Positions 1 to 9,391 are shown, counted from the first letter of the stretch. The stretch is 64,000 nt of DNA from Roseinatronobacter monicus (GCF_006716865.1 NZ_VFPT01000001.1:3653001-3717000), one strand, 5' to 3'. Program-made: numbers and translations. The notes: a model not told the origin generated them from the letters alone.

Positions 1-344
1 GGGCACCAGCAGTTGCGCGCCATTCTCGGCAGTCAACTCGACAGCGACGTGATGCCCGTAAGTGTCCGATCCCTTGCGCACATCGACCGCGACGTCGAGA
101 ATCGCCCCGCGAGAGCAGCGCACCAGCTTGTCCTGCGCGCGCGGCGGGCTTTGATAATGCAGCCCGCGCAATGTGTGGCGCGGGGCCGAGTAGCTGTGAT
201 TGTCCTGAACGAACGGGGGCAAGTTTACCCCGGCGTCAATGAGGGCGTTTCGTTCCAGACTTCGGAAAACCACCCTCTCTCATCGCCAAACCGCTTCGGC
301 GTGATAATCAGGACCCCTGAAATCGCGGTTGTCTCGATCAGCAT
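1..344 (-). pseudogene. rfbC: dTDP-4-dehydrorhamnose 3,5-epimerase, partial and frameshifted
   Basis: The minus strand encodes an RfbC-like N-terminus (MLIETTAISGVLIITPKRFG, then DERGWFSEVWN) from an ATG at 344. The frame then breaks near 249-254. The next stretch (ALIDAGVNLPPFVQDNHSYS, then RHTLRGLHYQSPP, then DKLVRCSRGAILDVAVD) continues in another frame, so about one base is missing. RfbC enzymes make dTDP-rhamnose for O-antigen or exopolysaccharide. The gene runs off the window at base 1. The shift could be a true mutation or a sequencing error. Confidence 0.85.
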
Positions 345-362
345 GTCACTTTCCCACTTTCT

Positions 363-1370
363 TTATCTGGGGGCACCGTACCGGGTGATATACCATTCCA
401 CAAACCGTGCGACACCCTCTTGCAGGTCAGTTTGCGGGCGGTAGCCGGTCAGCGCCATCAGCAGGGTTGCATCGGCCCATGTCGCGGGCACGTCGCCTTG
501 CTGCATGTCCATGTAATTGCGGATGGCGGTCTTGCCGGTTGCCACTTCAATCGCGTCGATGAAATCTTCCAGCCGGACCTTGGTGGAATTGCCAATATTC
601 ACAACCCGAAACGGTGCGACCGGTGACAGGCTGTCGCCCGCGACCGCAGCGCTTTGGCCCGGAATTGCGTCGATCAGCAGCCGGATACCATGCACAAGAT
701 CATTGACATAGGTAAAGTCGCGCCACATCTGCCCATGGTTATAGACGTCGATCGGGTCGCCCGCCAGAATGGCCTTAGTGAACTTGAACAGCGCCATATC
801 GGGCCGCCCCCAGGGGCCGTAAACCGTGAAGAAGCGGAACATGGTGATGGGCAGGGCGTGGATATGCGCCCAGGAATGGGCCATCGCTTCATTGGCCTTT
901 TTTGTCGCCGCATAGAAAGACATCTGCGTGTCGGCCTTATGCGCCTCGGCATAAGGCATGTCGGTATTCGCGCCATATACCGAGCTGGTCGAGGCCATCA
1001 GCAGATGCTTGGGCCGAACGGCAAGTGCGGCTTCCATCAGGTTAAAGGTGCCTATGATATTTGCATCCAGATAGGCGCGGGGGTTTTCAATCGAGTAGCG
1101 CACCCCGGCTTGCGCGGCCAGATGCACAATGACATCGGGCCGCGCGGTGGCGACCGCTTCCGACAGCGTCGTGGCATCCTCTAGCATGGCCTCGGTTGCG
1201 GTGAAGTTTTCATGCTGGCGCAGCATGTCATGGCGCTGCTCTTTCAGCGCCACGTCGTAATAGTCGGTCATCCCGTCATAGCCTGAAACGTGCCAACCTT
1301 CCTGCAACAGCAATTCGGCCAGATGAAAGCCGATAAAGCCAGCCGTTCCGGTAATGAAAGCGCGTTTCAT
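363..1370 (-). CDS. NAD-dependent UDP-sugar epimerase (UDP-glucuronate 4-epimerase-like)
   Basis: 335-residue short-chain dehydrogenase/epimerase. The N-terminal Rossmann motif is GTAGFIG (residues 8-14), and the catalytic Y153-x3-K157 lies in FYAATKK. The C-terminal part has the GPWGRPDMALFKF stretch typical of UDP-glucuronate 4-epimerases. Its ATG overlaps the stop of the upstream ugd gene by 4 bases. UDP-glucose to UDP-glucuronate (Ugd) to UDP-galacturonate is therefore the likely route, feeding surface polysaccharide. The exact substrate is inferred from this pairing. Confidence 0.87.
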   Translation of the reverse strand: MKRAFITGTAGFIGFHLAELLLQEGWHVSGYDGMTDYYDVALKEQRHDMLRQHENFTATEAMLEDATTLSEAVATARPDVIVHLAAQAGVRYSIENPRAYLDANIIGTFNLMEAALAVRPKHLLMASTSSVYGANTDMPYAEAHKADTQMSFYAATKKANEAMAHSWAHIHALPITMFRFFTVYGPWGRPDMALFKFTKAILAGDPIDVYNHGQMWRDFTYVNDLVHGIRLLIDAIPGQSAAVAGDSLSPVAPFRVVNIGNSTKVRLEDFIDAIEVATGKTAIRNYMDMQQGDVPATWADATLLMALTGYRPQTDLQEGVARFVEWYITRYGAPR

Positions 1371-2716
1371 TCTGCGACGCGCTGGGTTGCGTCAGTCGGG
1401 CGCGCTTGCGGCGTGCGCCCGACACCGTCATAGGCGATGAACCTTGCCGCCAATGCGTCAGCGCGGTCATAGATGTTGCGCAGATCGGCCAAGCGCGCAT
1501 GTGTCATGCTGCTTGCCAGACGCTTCAGGTCCAGTGCGCGAAACTGGTTCCATTCGGTCAGGATCAGCAAGCAATCCGCACCCTCAGTGGCGGCATAGGG
1601 ATCATCTAGCCAGTCAACGCCGGGCAGCAGGGCCGCCCCCTCGCGCGCGCCATGGGGGTCGACCACACGCACGCGCGCCCCCCCGCCCACCAATGCCGGG
1701 ATGACTGTCAGCGAGGGGGCGTCGCGCATGTCATCCGTCTCTGGCTTGAAGGTCACGCCGAGCACGGCAATCGTCTTGCCGTTTACAGAGCCGTCGCAGA
1801 GGTCCAGAACCTTGTCGATCATGCGCCGCTTGGTGAGGTCATTCACTGCGATGACCGTTTCGGTAATGCGCTGGGGCACGCCATGTTCCTGACCGATCCG
1901 CGCAAGCGCGCTTGTATCCTTGGGAAAGCACGACCCGCCATAACCGGGGCCGGCATGCAGGAACTTGTTGCCGATGCGTCCGTCCAGCCCCATGCCCTTG
2001 GCCACAGATTTCACATCCGCGCCCACACGTTCGCACAGGGCGGCGATCTCGTTGATGAAGCTGATCTTGGTCGCCAGAAAGGCATTGGCCGCATATTTGA
2101 TCATCTCGGCGGATTCCAGATCAGTATAGACGATGGGGAAATCGCGCAGGAAAAGCGGGCGGTAGACATCGCCCATGACCCCTTTGGCCCGGTCGCTTTC
2201 CACTCCGACCACCACGCGGTCAGGCTTCATGAAATCATCTATCGCCGCGCCCTCGCGCAGGAATTCCGGGTTTGAAACCACGTCAAATGCGGCATCCGGG
2301 CGCGTGGCCCGGATCACCTCGGCCACCTTGCGGTTGGTGCCCACTGGCACAGTCGATTTCGTCACCACAACTGCATAGCTGGTTAATGCGCGGGCAATAT
2401 CTGCGGCTGCGGCCATCACATAACTCAGATCCGCATGACCGTCGCCGCGGCGTGTGGGCGTGCCAACCGCGATGAACACCGCATCCGCACCATCAACTGC
2501 CGCCGTCAGATCGGTGGTGAAGGTCAGCCGACCCGCTTCTACATTGCGCGCCAGAACTGCATTCAGGCCCGGCTCGTATATCAGGACTTCGCCATGTTCC
2601 AGCATCGCAATCTTCTCGGATGCCTTGTCGAAGCACACGACCCTATGGCCAAAGTCGGAAAAACAGACCCCCGACACCAGCCCGACATAGCCTGCGCCGA
2701 CCATTGTAATTTTCAT
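1367..2716 (-). CDS. ugd: UDP-glucose 6-dehydrogenase
   Basis: 449 residues, normal length for the family. The N-terminal NAD site is GAGYVGLV (7-14). The catalytic cysteine is C263 in GYGGSCFPKDTSAL, and K207 lies in AEMIKYAANAFLATK. The enzyme oxidises UDP-glucose twice to UDP-glucuronate in the cytoplasm. It is the first gene of a minus-strand pair with the epimerase (4-base overlap), probably continuing into rfbC. The start is the ATG at 2716; the region upstream is shared with a divergent NusG-like gene. Confidence 0.93.
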   Translation of the reverse strand: MKITMVGAGYVGLVSGVCFSDFGHRVVCFDKASEKIAMLEHGEVLIYEPGLNAVLARNVEAGRLTFTTDLTAAVDGADAVFIAVGTPTRRGDGHADLSYVMAAAADIARALTSYAVVVTKSTVPVGTNRKVAEVIRATRPDAAFDVVSNPEFLREGAAIDDFMKPDRVVVGVESDRAKGVMGDVYRPLFLRDFPIVYTDLESAEMIKYAANAFLATKISFINEIAALCERVGADVKSVAKGMGLDGRIGNKFLHAGPGYGGSCFPKDTSALARIGQEHGVPQRITETVIAVNDLTKRRMIDKVLDLCDGSVNGKTIAVLGVTFKPETDDMRDAPSLTVIPALVGGGARVRVVDPHGAREGAALLPGVDWLDDPYAATEGADCLLILTEWNQFRALDLKRLASSMTHARLADLRNIYDRADALAARFIAYDGVGRTPQARPTDATQRVAE

Positions 2717-2934
2717 TCTCTAAATCGCTTGTTTTTGTGCAGAATACGCTTTGCCCGACCGGCCCGTTCCAGCGCTAAACCGTGGCGTTCGGATAACCCA
2801 AATGGTCCCGCAATCATGATGCGCGCAGCTTGTCGCAGTGTGTGGTCATGCGATGGAAATAATATTGCAGGCTACCGCACAAAGACTGCCTGCAAGGCGC
2901 TTTGTGGGGGCTGAAATCAGCATGTTAACTAGGC

Positions 2935-2965
2935 TTGACACGGTCGCACCAGACAAAGCGATAAA
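2935..2965 (+). promoter_or_regulatory. candidate sigma70-type promoter for the NusG-like gene
   Basis: In the 480-base gap between ugd and the NusG-like gene there is a TTGACA (2935-2940) and a GATAAA (2960-2965) separated by 19 bases. It points toward the gene at 3197 and would leave a leader of about 220 bases. The rest of the gap shows no gene. Confidence 0.4.
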
Positions 2966-3196
2966 ACTGCCCGCGCCCGAATGCAAGAATATTCCACGAT
3001 GTGGCGAGAGTGCTGGTTCTGGTACCTGAAGCGCAGCGCAAGCTTTCATGTGACGGGCGAACATTCTCAAAGCGCCTTGATCCTTCGGCAAGTGCCGCTT
3101 GGACACGCGCGGCATCCTGCACAAGCAAGAGTTGCATCACAGCTTGATCGCGCGCGAATTTGAGCGCATGCTGAACGCATATATTTTTGAGGCCCA

Positions 3197-3709
3197 ATGA
3201 ATTTCAATACATGCGACGCCAATTGGTTTCTGGCGCAGTATAAACCCAACAGCCACCATATCGCCGCGCGCAATCTCGCGCGGCAGGGATTTCGGATTTT
3301 TCTGCCGATGCAGGAAGAGACGAAACGCGCGCGCGGCATGTTTGTCGTGCAGATGCGCCCGCTCTTTCCCGGTTACCTGTTTGTGGCTTTTGACAAGCTT
3401 CACGGCAGTTATCGTGCGGTGAACTCGACCTATGGGATCACGCGGCTGGTCAGTCTTGGCGATGTGCCGACGCCCGCACCGGCTGATCTGATCCGCCAGT
3501 TGATGCTGCGCTGTGATACTGAGGGCAAACTGAGGCCGCAAGAAATGCTGAAGGCCGGGGATCAGGTAACGCTGACCAAAGGCCCCTTTACCGATTTTGT
3601 GGCGACGATTGAAAGCATTACCCCCGACCAGCGTATCTGGGTGCTGATGAGTTTGATGGGAACACAGACCCGCGTTGCGGTCACGGCGGCACATCTGCGG
3701 GTACGATGA
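3197..3709 (+). CDS. NusG/RfaH-family transcription antitermination protein
   Basis: 170 residues. The N-terminal NusG domain is recognisable (NWFLAQYKPNSHHIAARNL, then FPGYLFVAFD around residues 55-65). A C-terminal KOW-type segment (GDQVTLTKGPFTDFVATI) follows at about 120-138. It is slightly shorter than housekeeping NusG and lies beside, and divergent from, sugar-nucleotide genes. This is the usual setting of specialised RfaH/LoaP-type paralogues that let polymerase read through long polysaccharide operons. That role is inferred; no ops-like element was identified with confidence. Confidence 0.85.
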   Translation: MNFNTCDANWFLAQYKPNSHHIAARNLARQGFRIFLPMQEETKRARGMFVVQMRPLFPGYLFVAFDKLHGSYRAVNSTYGITRLVSLGDVPTPAPADLIRQLMLRCDTEGKLRPQEMLKAGDQVTLTKGPFTDFVATIESITPDQRIWVLMSLMGTQTRVAVTAAHLRVR

Positions 3710-3859
3710 ATTGGCCACGGCGCAGTTCGGAGCACGGACCTAGAGCAATGCACTGTGACTGACCTGGCGCATAGCGCTGGAGTGCAGGGCGAAAACCACC
3801 ACCGACAGGCCCGAGCATCTTGCCCAGCCCGCAGCCCTGTCGCCTAGAGCGTCGAGCCT

Positions 3860-4447
3860 TTAACCTGATGCATATCCAGCCCCACAGAAGAAGTTCCAGC
3901 ATTCGTCCGGTGTGAAGAGGTCGCAGATTTCCGTGAGCGCGTCGAACATCTGATCGAATGTTCTGGCTCCAATCCTACGCAGATGTGCCTTGAGCTTTGA
4001 GAAAGCCATCTCGATGGGGTTGAGGTCAGGGGAGTATGGCGGCAGGTACAAGAACCAGCATCCCACATCTCTTAAAGCCGTCGCAGCAGCCTTGTTGTAA
4101 TGGGTGGCGAGGTTGTCGCAAATAACGACAGTGCCTGGCTGTAATTCCGGGGCCAGGACATTTCGGACATAGGCCTCAAAGGCTTCACCATCCATTGCCC
4201 CTTTGATGACCCACGGCGCGATCAGATTGTCGTGCGTCAAACCAGCGATAAATGTCTGCGTTCCCCACGCCCCGAACGGGGCATCCATTTCCAGGCGCTT
4301 TCCGCAGAGACTGCGTCCGTATTGACGGGTCAGGTTGGTTTTGACGGAGGTTTCATCAATAAAGACAAGCCGATCAGGATGCGCTTGCATGGCAGGCAGG
4401 TGATGCCTGAACCAGTTCTTACGCCGCTCCTTCACATGAGCGCGCAA
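3860..4447 (-). CDS. IS630 transposase, frame B (DDE catalytic part)
   Basis: 195 residues from the first in-frame start; in the fused product the frame is entered at the A7 slip near 4470. The catalytic triad is visible as IDET (about residue 32), CDNLATH (about 110) and PDLNPIE (about 139-145). The DDE domain carries out cut-and-paste transposition. It should not be made independently unless an internal start is used. Confidence 0.87.
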   Translation of the reverse strand: MRAHVKERRKNWFRHHLPAMQAHPDRLVFIDETSVKTNLTRQYGRSLCGKRLEMDAPFGAWGTQTFIAGLTHDNLIAPWVIKGAMDGEAFEAYVRNVLAPELQPGTVVICDNLATHYNKAAATALRDVGCWFLYLPPYSPDLNPIEMAFSKLKAHLRRIGARTFDQMFDALTEICDLFTPDECWNFFCGAGYASG

Positions 4448-4860
4448 CCGTTCGGTGGCAACCAGCGACTTTTTTTATATGTGTATCCGAGCTTGCGCAG
4501 AAACCGCCCGATGGAGGCCGCGTGCGCGGTAATGCCAGTGGCAGCTTCCAATGCACCGGCAAGTTCTGGCAAAGTGATATCACCATCCTGCGCCACCAAT
4601 TCTTCCAGCAACGCTTGATGAGAAGACAGCTTCCCATGACCAGGAGGACGGCCTTGGGGCTCCGGCTCAATCGAACCCGTTTCCCGCAGCCTGCGTTGCC
4701 ATCGCACACCAGTGGCGGCGGACAACTTCAGCCGTGCTGCTGCGGCACGACCGCTCAATCCTTCTACAATACACTCTTGAAACCGCGCACGAAGCGCTGA
4801 CGGCAATGCTGATGACATAAGACATCCTCCCAAGGAACATGAATCACAAATCAACCTCAA
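4432..4860 (-). CDS. IS630 transposase, frame A (helix-turn-helix part)
   Basis: 142 residues containing the N-terminal DNA-binding region (LSGRAAAARLKLSAATGVRW; RPPGHGKLSSHQALLEELV). It ends soon after LGYTYKKS. A run of seven A residues (4470-4476, T on the plus strand) lies at TYKKS. A -1 slip there joins it to frame B, giving the usual full-length IS630 transposase. An ATG lower down (in MSSALPSALRARF) may be the real start. Confidence 0.85.
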   Translation of the reverse strand: MRLICDSCSLGGCLMSSALPSALRARFQECIVEGLSGRAAAARLKLSAATGVRWQRRLRETGSIEPEPQGRPPGHGKLSSHQALLEELVAQDGDITLPELAGALEAATGITAHAASIGRFLRKLGYTYKKSRWLPPNGCALM

Positions 4861-5074
4861 AGGGAATCCATCGATTCACGTTTCAAGCGCGGCGCTCTAA
4901 GGCGGGTGTTTCTTGTGACAATGCGCGCCAGATTCTTGCTTTTTGCGGGGTTCGCGCCGCTGAAATACGCGCTGAGTGCTTAGATTTTGTGCATTGCACG
5001 TGGCGCAATGCCGCATCGCAGCATTATCGCTTCCGCACTGATATTTTTGCTGCTATCGATAACATACGATTGTT

Positions 5075-5146
5075 GAAAGGTTCCTCCTCCTCCCTGAACC
5101 TTTCGATACACGGCGGCGACGCTCTCCTCCTCCCTGCGTCGCCGCC
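5075..5146 (+). ncRNA. cuckoo-type small RNA (twin hairpins with CU-rich loops)
   Basis: Two adjacent perfect hairpins each expose a CCUCCUCCC loop. Hairpin 1 has a 9-bp stem (5075-5083 with 5096-5104). Hairpin 2 has an 11-bp GC-rich stem (5112-5122 with 5136-5146) followed by ATTTAT, consistent with termination. This is the architecture of the alphaproteobacterial cuckoo RNAs (CcsR RNAs of Rhodobacter), whose loops resemble an anti-Shine-Dalgarno sequence. No DUF1127 gene was seen upstream. The promoter is not clear (a GATAACAT lies at 5058-5065). Strand is assigned from loop polarity. Confidence 0.75.
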
Positions 5147-5300
5147 ATTTATCCTCAAAATCAGTAGAAGATGCGGTGTTGTTCACGTGTGAAACAAGCG
5201 CGGCGCGTTCTGGATTATGCCGATGGATCGTTCAATCGTGCTGGAAAGCGCGGTAATGAGGCGCAATACGAATGCGCGTAAAGATCGTCGTGCCAACTGT

Positions 5301-6311
5301 TTAGCGGCGTTTGCCGGGGTGCACAGTTGTCCTGTTTCCGCGCGGTCCGGTCTGGACAGGGGTGTTGCTGCGGTTTTCTTCCACAAGCTTGCGCCACCGG
5401 TCCACGCGCGCCGGATCAAGTGTTCCGTCTTTTATGGCGGCCTGAACCGCACATCCGGGCTCATGCGCATGGGTGCAATCGCGGAAACGGCACAATGGCG
5501 CAAGTTCGGTGATTTCGGCAAACAGGTGGTCCAGCCCGGCCAGACTGTCGCTGACATGCAGTGTCCGCATCCCCGGCGTGTCGATGACCCAGCCGCCACC
5601 GATAATCGGGTGCAATGATCGTGACGTGGTCGTGTGGCGGCCCTTGGCATCGGATTCGCGGATGCTGCCGGTCATCTGTCCGTCTTCTGCCGACTTGCCC
5701 GCCAGCGTGTTCAGCAAAGATGACTTGCCCACGCCTGAAGATCCGACAAGCGCTACAGTCTGTCCCTCTCCGCACCAGCGCGCAAGAATTTGCGCCGCCT
5801 CCGGGGCTTTTGCGTTCAATGCCAAAACGTCCAGCCCGCGCTGCAATCCTGCCACCTGCGCAAGGTAAGGGGCGGTCTCCGCAACCTGATCAGCCTTGGT
5901 CAGAACGATCACAGGGGTTGTTCCGGCCTCATTCGCAAGCGCCAGATACCGTTCCAGCCGCGCAGGGTTCAGGTCGTCATTGCAGGACGTTGTGATGAAC
6001 AATGTGTCGACATTGGCCGCGATCAGTTGCGGCATCCGTCCGCCTTCGGTGCGCCGCCGCAGCAAGGCTTTTCGTTCCAGACGCCGGACGAGCATTTGTG
6101 TCTCTGGCTCCACCAGAACCCAGTCACCGACGGCAAAATCTGCTGTGTTCGCCTGAGCAGGCAGTTGCAGCCTGACCGTGCCGTGCTGCGCGACAGCGGT
6201 CATTCTGGACCGGTGGACAGTTGCGATGCGCATCGGGGCGAAATCTGCGTCGGTGGCGGTTAACTGCGCGTCAAAGAACCCCGACCATCCGAGGGCGGCT
6301 AAGGAAAACAT
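5301..6311 (-). CDS. rsgA: ribosome small subunit-dependent GTPase A
   Basis: 336 residues if started at the ATG giving MFSLAALGWSGFF; a GTG at 6335 would add 8 residues. The circularly permuted GTPase order is present: NKAD-type motif as LTKAD first, then the P-loop GSSGVGKSSLLN, then DTPGMR. The C-terminal zinc-binding segment is CRFRDCTHAHEPGC. RsgA acts late in 30S ribosome maturation. It stands alone, with the cuckoo-like RNA about 150 bases downstream on the other strand. Confidence 0.95.
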   Translation of the reverse strand: MFSLAALGWSGFFDAQLTATDADFAPMRIATVHRSRMTAVAQHGTVRLQLPAQANTADFAVGDWVLVEPETQMLVRRLERKALLRRRTEGGRMPQLIAANVDTLFITTSCNDDLNPARLERYLALANEAGTTPVIVLTKADQVAETAPYLAQVAGLQRGLDVLALNAKAPEAAQILARWCGEGQTVALVGSSGVGKSSLLNTLAGKSAEDGQMTGSIRESDAKGRHTTTSRSLHPIIGGGWVIDTPGMRTLHVSDSLAGLDHLFAEITELAPLCRFRDCTHAHEPGCAVQAAIKDGTLDPARVDRWRKLVEENRSNTPVQTGPRGNRTTVHPGKRR

Positions 6312-6414
6312 GGAGTCATCTGCGGCACTGTTCACAGAAATTTAAATGACCGCAAGAACGCGCAAATGCAAGGCCCAGTTACCCCTTGATCCGCAGGCGC
6401 GGCACAATGCCCTT

Positions 6415-6750
6415 TCAGGTGTCGGACCAGACGGCCATTTCGCTGCCGCCCGGTTCGCGGAATTCAAAGCGCCGCCCGCCGGGAAACTCGAAAATGTCTT
6501 TGGTGATTTCGGCCCCCGCCCGACACAACTGGTCATAGGCCGCCTGAAGATCATCAGCCCGTAGCACAATCAGAGGGGCCTTATGCGCGCCGCGTTCGAT
6601 CCCGCCACCGATACCCGCGTCCTGAATATCGCGGTAGTCAGGCCCATAAGCCACAAAATCCCATCCGCAAGCCTTGGCAAAAAACTCTTGAGTCGCCTCA
6701 AACTTGGCGCTGTAAAATTCGACATAGTCGATCTTCAAGGGCTGGGTCAT
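6415..6750 (-). CDS. VOC-family (glyoxalase/bleomycin resistance-like) protein
   Basis: 111 residues from the ATG preceded by GGAGG at good spacing (an in-frame ATG two codons upstream lacks one). The pattern VEFYSAKFEATQEFFAKACG, then a G-rich IGGGIERG turn and a C-terminal EFREPGGSEMAVWSD, is that of a vicinal-oxygen-chelate domain. Substrate cannot be told from sequence. Confidence 0.8.
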   Translation of the reverse strand: MTQPLKIDYVEFYSAKFEATQEFFAKACGWDFVAYGPDYRDIQDAGIGGGIERGAHKAPLIVLRADDLQAAYDQLCRAGAEITKDIFEFPGGRRFEFREPGGSEMAVWSDT

Positions 6751-7098
6751 GCGCAATCCTCCGACTTATTCGCTGGAGTGTTCACCTTATGTACTGTAAT
6801 GTCAAGTGCACCGCGCGCGCTCTGGGGCAGACACCTGACGCCCTGTCAGTTGGCCGCGTGCGCGACTGATACGATCGCGCTGTACTTGATGGGCTTGAGC
6901 GGGTAAAACACACGTCTTGTATTTTCGACAAAAACTTAAACAAGCCGAGTCAGGCCCATTTGGCCTATCATGGAGGGTGGTTTCTATGTCGATATGCTCA
7001 AGGATGCTCGAAAGAGCCTATGACGTTTCTCCGCCCGGCGTCCGACCGCATAGTGCCGGTTGTGCAGGGCCGTTGGTCTGGAGAAAGTCCACTGGAAC

Positions 7099-7791
7099 AT
7101 GATTACGCTACCTGACACGCTGAACGATGCTGTAACTTGGGTCCGCCTCAAACGACGTCTGTGGCGCCAGATCAGAAAGCTGGAACAGAACACACCGGCC
7201 CTGAATGCTCCGAGAAACAGCCTTGTGTTGCTCGGTCCGTCCCGTTCGGGAAAGTCCAGCATCGCGCGTGAAATGGAGGCGCAAGGCGTGCTGTGTCATT
7301 GCGAGGTCGACATTTATATTAAGTATCTGAATTCTTTTTCCAATAGCTTGTCCCGATCCTATGCAGCGGAGTATCTATTGAACGCACTTTTAAGCAAGTT
7401 TCCGCATAACATAGCCATCGAAGGGGTGGCGTTGTCGTTTTCTTTCATTGGCCACAAAGCGCACCAAATCAAATGGACCAAATTCCAAAGGTGGACGGAT
7501 ATTCTAGAGCGTCATCGCGCGAAGGGGTTCGTGGTTGTGGCCAATGCAACGCAGCGCGAGTATCTGGGCACTATCCGACGTGGCCGTGAGGCGGGAAAAT
7601 GCTGGTCATTAGATACGCTGCAAGATGCGGAGTTGCCAGAACTCGCCGCTTCTTGTCTTCAACAAAATGCAGTTATGCAGCAAATCGCAGCGGAAGGCGG
7701 TGTCGATCCGATCCCGATTTCGATGGCATCGCGTGCAGATCATGTCAGGTCGATCTCGCAAGGTGTTGAGCAGATAAAAGCCTGTATTTGA
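7099..7791 (+). CDS. P-loop ATPase-like protein of unknown function
   Basis: 230 residues from the ATG giving MITLPDTLNDAV; a TTG at 7060 would extend it. A clear Walker A, LLGPSRSGKSSIAREME, lies at about residues 34-50. IAIEGVALSF may be a Walker B-like strand at about 114-123. I do not recognise the family; the size and the single P-loop suggest a small-molecule kinase or ATPase. The 340 bases upstream (6757-7098) contain no convincing gene, only a short open stretch ending inside this start region. Confidence 0.55.
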   Translation: MITLPDTLNDAVTWVRLKRRLWRQIRKLEQNTPALNAPRNSLVLLGPSRSGKSSIAREMEAQGVLCHCEVDIYIKYLNSFSNSLSRSYAAEYLLNALLSKFPHNIAIEGVALSFSFIGHKAHQIKWTKFQRWTDILERHRAKGFVVVANATQREYLGTIRRGREAGKCWSLDTLQDAELPELAASCLQQNAVMQQIAAEGGVDPIPISMASRADHVRSISQGVEQIKACI

Positions 7792-7927
7792 GGCTGCTTG
7801 CCCAAGCCCAAAACAACAACTATCAACCCCAAGGTTTCTCGTTATGACCGAGGGCCACCGGGGGGGCAGGTCACTGGGCTTTCCAGTTTCAGGATAGTTG
7901 CGCAACACAAAGTGAGGCAGAGCCGAT

Positions 7928-9391
7928 TTAACGGCAAAGCGACCTAGAGCCATGTTCTGGGCTGACCTCGTCCGAGGGTTGCAGAGCCAGAGGCAAAACC
8001 AGCGCGAAACAGCACCCGGTATCACTGTGCCGGACATAGGCCGTTCCGCCATGTCTGGCCGCCACTGAGCGCACGATTGCCAGCCCCAAACCGCAACCTG
8101 ATTTCTGAAACTTCTGACCGCCTTGTTGCGGCAGTCTAACGAAGCGCTCGAAAACCTGTTCGGCAGCTTCCTTTGGAATTCCAGGACCATCATCTTCGAC
8201 CAGCAGTGTAACCGTGTGTCCGTCGCTTTCCAGTATCAACCTGATTTCGTCATCCGTGACAGCCCCGTACCGCAGAGAATTGTCGATCAGATTTTCGATG
8301 GCTTCGCGCAGCAGGATGGCATTGCCAGCTACGCAAAACGCCTGTTCTGGTGCGTTCAGGTGAATTTCGATACCTTCAGACAACGCCTTGGGGGCGAATC
8401 TGCGTGCGATCCCGGCAACAAGTGAGGTGAAATCCACGATGCCGTCATTCTCGCTGCTGACGTGATCGGCAACCTCCAAGCTCAGCAATTGCTGACTGAG
8501 GCGGGACAGATCACTTGCGGATTCATATAGATCCTGCAACCGCGCCTGTCGCTGATCTTCCGTTCTGGCCGTCAATGCGGTTTCGGCTTGCGTCTGGATC
8601 GCGGCAACCGGATTGCGGATCTGATGCGCGGCGTTGGCGATAAAGGAGTTGCGGCGCTGCATCTCGGCCTGCAACCGTGCAAATAGCGAGTTCATGGTCG
8701 CCACCAGGGGCCGGACTTCGTTGGGCACAGCACGTCGGATCGGGTTTAACTCTGACGGGCTGCGCAGGGCCACTGCTTCTTTCAGGTCGATCAGTGGGCG
8801 CAGGCCTTGCGTGATTCCAAACCAGACCGCGACCGATGCAGTTACAAGAACCACAGCAAGGATAGCCAGTGCCTGCTGCAATATAACAAGGCTGAGCGCG
8901 CGGCGTTGGGTGATGGTTTGCCAGACCAGAACGGTTGTCCAGCCATCAAAGAACGGATCAGCAATGAATTCCCTCAATACGACGGCACGGACAGGATCGC
9001 CAATATAAGTGAAATCAAAAAAGTAAGGCTCCCCGCCGCGCAGATCGTGGGGGATGATGTCGTCCGGCGTGTCGGTATAGCCTGCCAGGATACGCCCATC
9101 GGCTGCCGAGACGTTATAGAAGATCGGATCGCCCATGACGCCCACGAGCGAGTTCAGCAACGCATCCGAGACAACATCGCCTTGGGTGATGATAACCTCG
9201 CGCGCGACGGCATGCGCTACGACTTTCAGCGCATCGTCATAAAGCGTACGCGACATGTCCTGTGCCTGCCAGTAACGTATTGCGCCAGCCAGAAGCGCCA
9301 CGAGCACCAGCGGCAACATGATGAGAAAATACAGCCGCAGCCGGAGCGACCCGGCAAAGCGTTTCCGGCTGATCAGCCTGCCGCGTCTCAT
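7928..9391 (-). CDS. tctE: sensor histidine kinase, TctE-like
   Basis: 487 residues. Two membrane segments (about 20-40 and 168-192) flank a periplasmic sensor domain, followed by a HAMP-like linker. The phosphorylated histidine is H256 in NAAHQIRNPVAAIQ. The ATPase domain has NLIDNSLRYG (N box) and VEDDGPGIP (G1). Its start overlaps the stop of the response regulator by 4 bases. The neighbouring TctC/TctAB genes make tricarboxylate sensing the likely role. The gene name is by context. Confidence 0.85.
   Translation of the reverse strand: MRRGRLISRKRFAGSLRLRLYFLIMLPLVLVALLAGAIRYWQAQDMSRTLYDDALKVVAHAVAREVIITQGDVVSDALLNSLVGVMGDPIFYNVSAADGRILAGYTDTPDDIIPHDLRGGEPYFFDFTYIGDPVRAVVLREFIADPFFDGWTTVLVWQTITQRRALSLVILQQALAILAVVLVTASVAVWFGITQGLRPLIDLKEAVALRSPSELNPIRRAVPNEVRPLVATMNSLFARLQAEMQRRNSFIANAAHQIRNPVAAIQTQAETALTARTEDQRQARLQDLYESASDLSRLSQQLLSLEVADHVSSENDGIVDFTSLVAGIARRFAPKALSEGIEIHLNAPEQAFCVAGNAILLREAIENLIDNSLRYGAVTDDEIRLILESDGHTVTLLVEDDGPGIPKEAAEQVFERFVRLPQQGGQKFQKSGCGLGLAIVRSVAARHGGTAYVRHSDTGCCFALVLPLALQPSDEVSPEHGSRSLCR

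Larger units (their letters stand above)
3845..4899 (-). mobile_element. IS630-family insertion sequence, copy 1
   Basis: About 1055 bp with imperfect terminal repeats beginning TAGAGCG at each end (3845 on the plus strand and 4899 on the minus strand). Each end starts with the TA dinucleotide expected for IS630/Tc1 elements. It contains two overlapping transposase frames on the minus strand. It sits in non-coding DNA downstream of the NusG-like gene and interrupts no recognisable reading frame. Confidence 0.85.
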
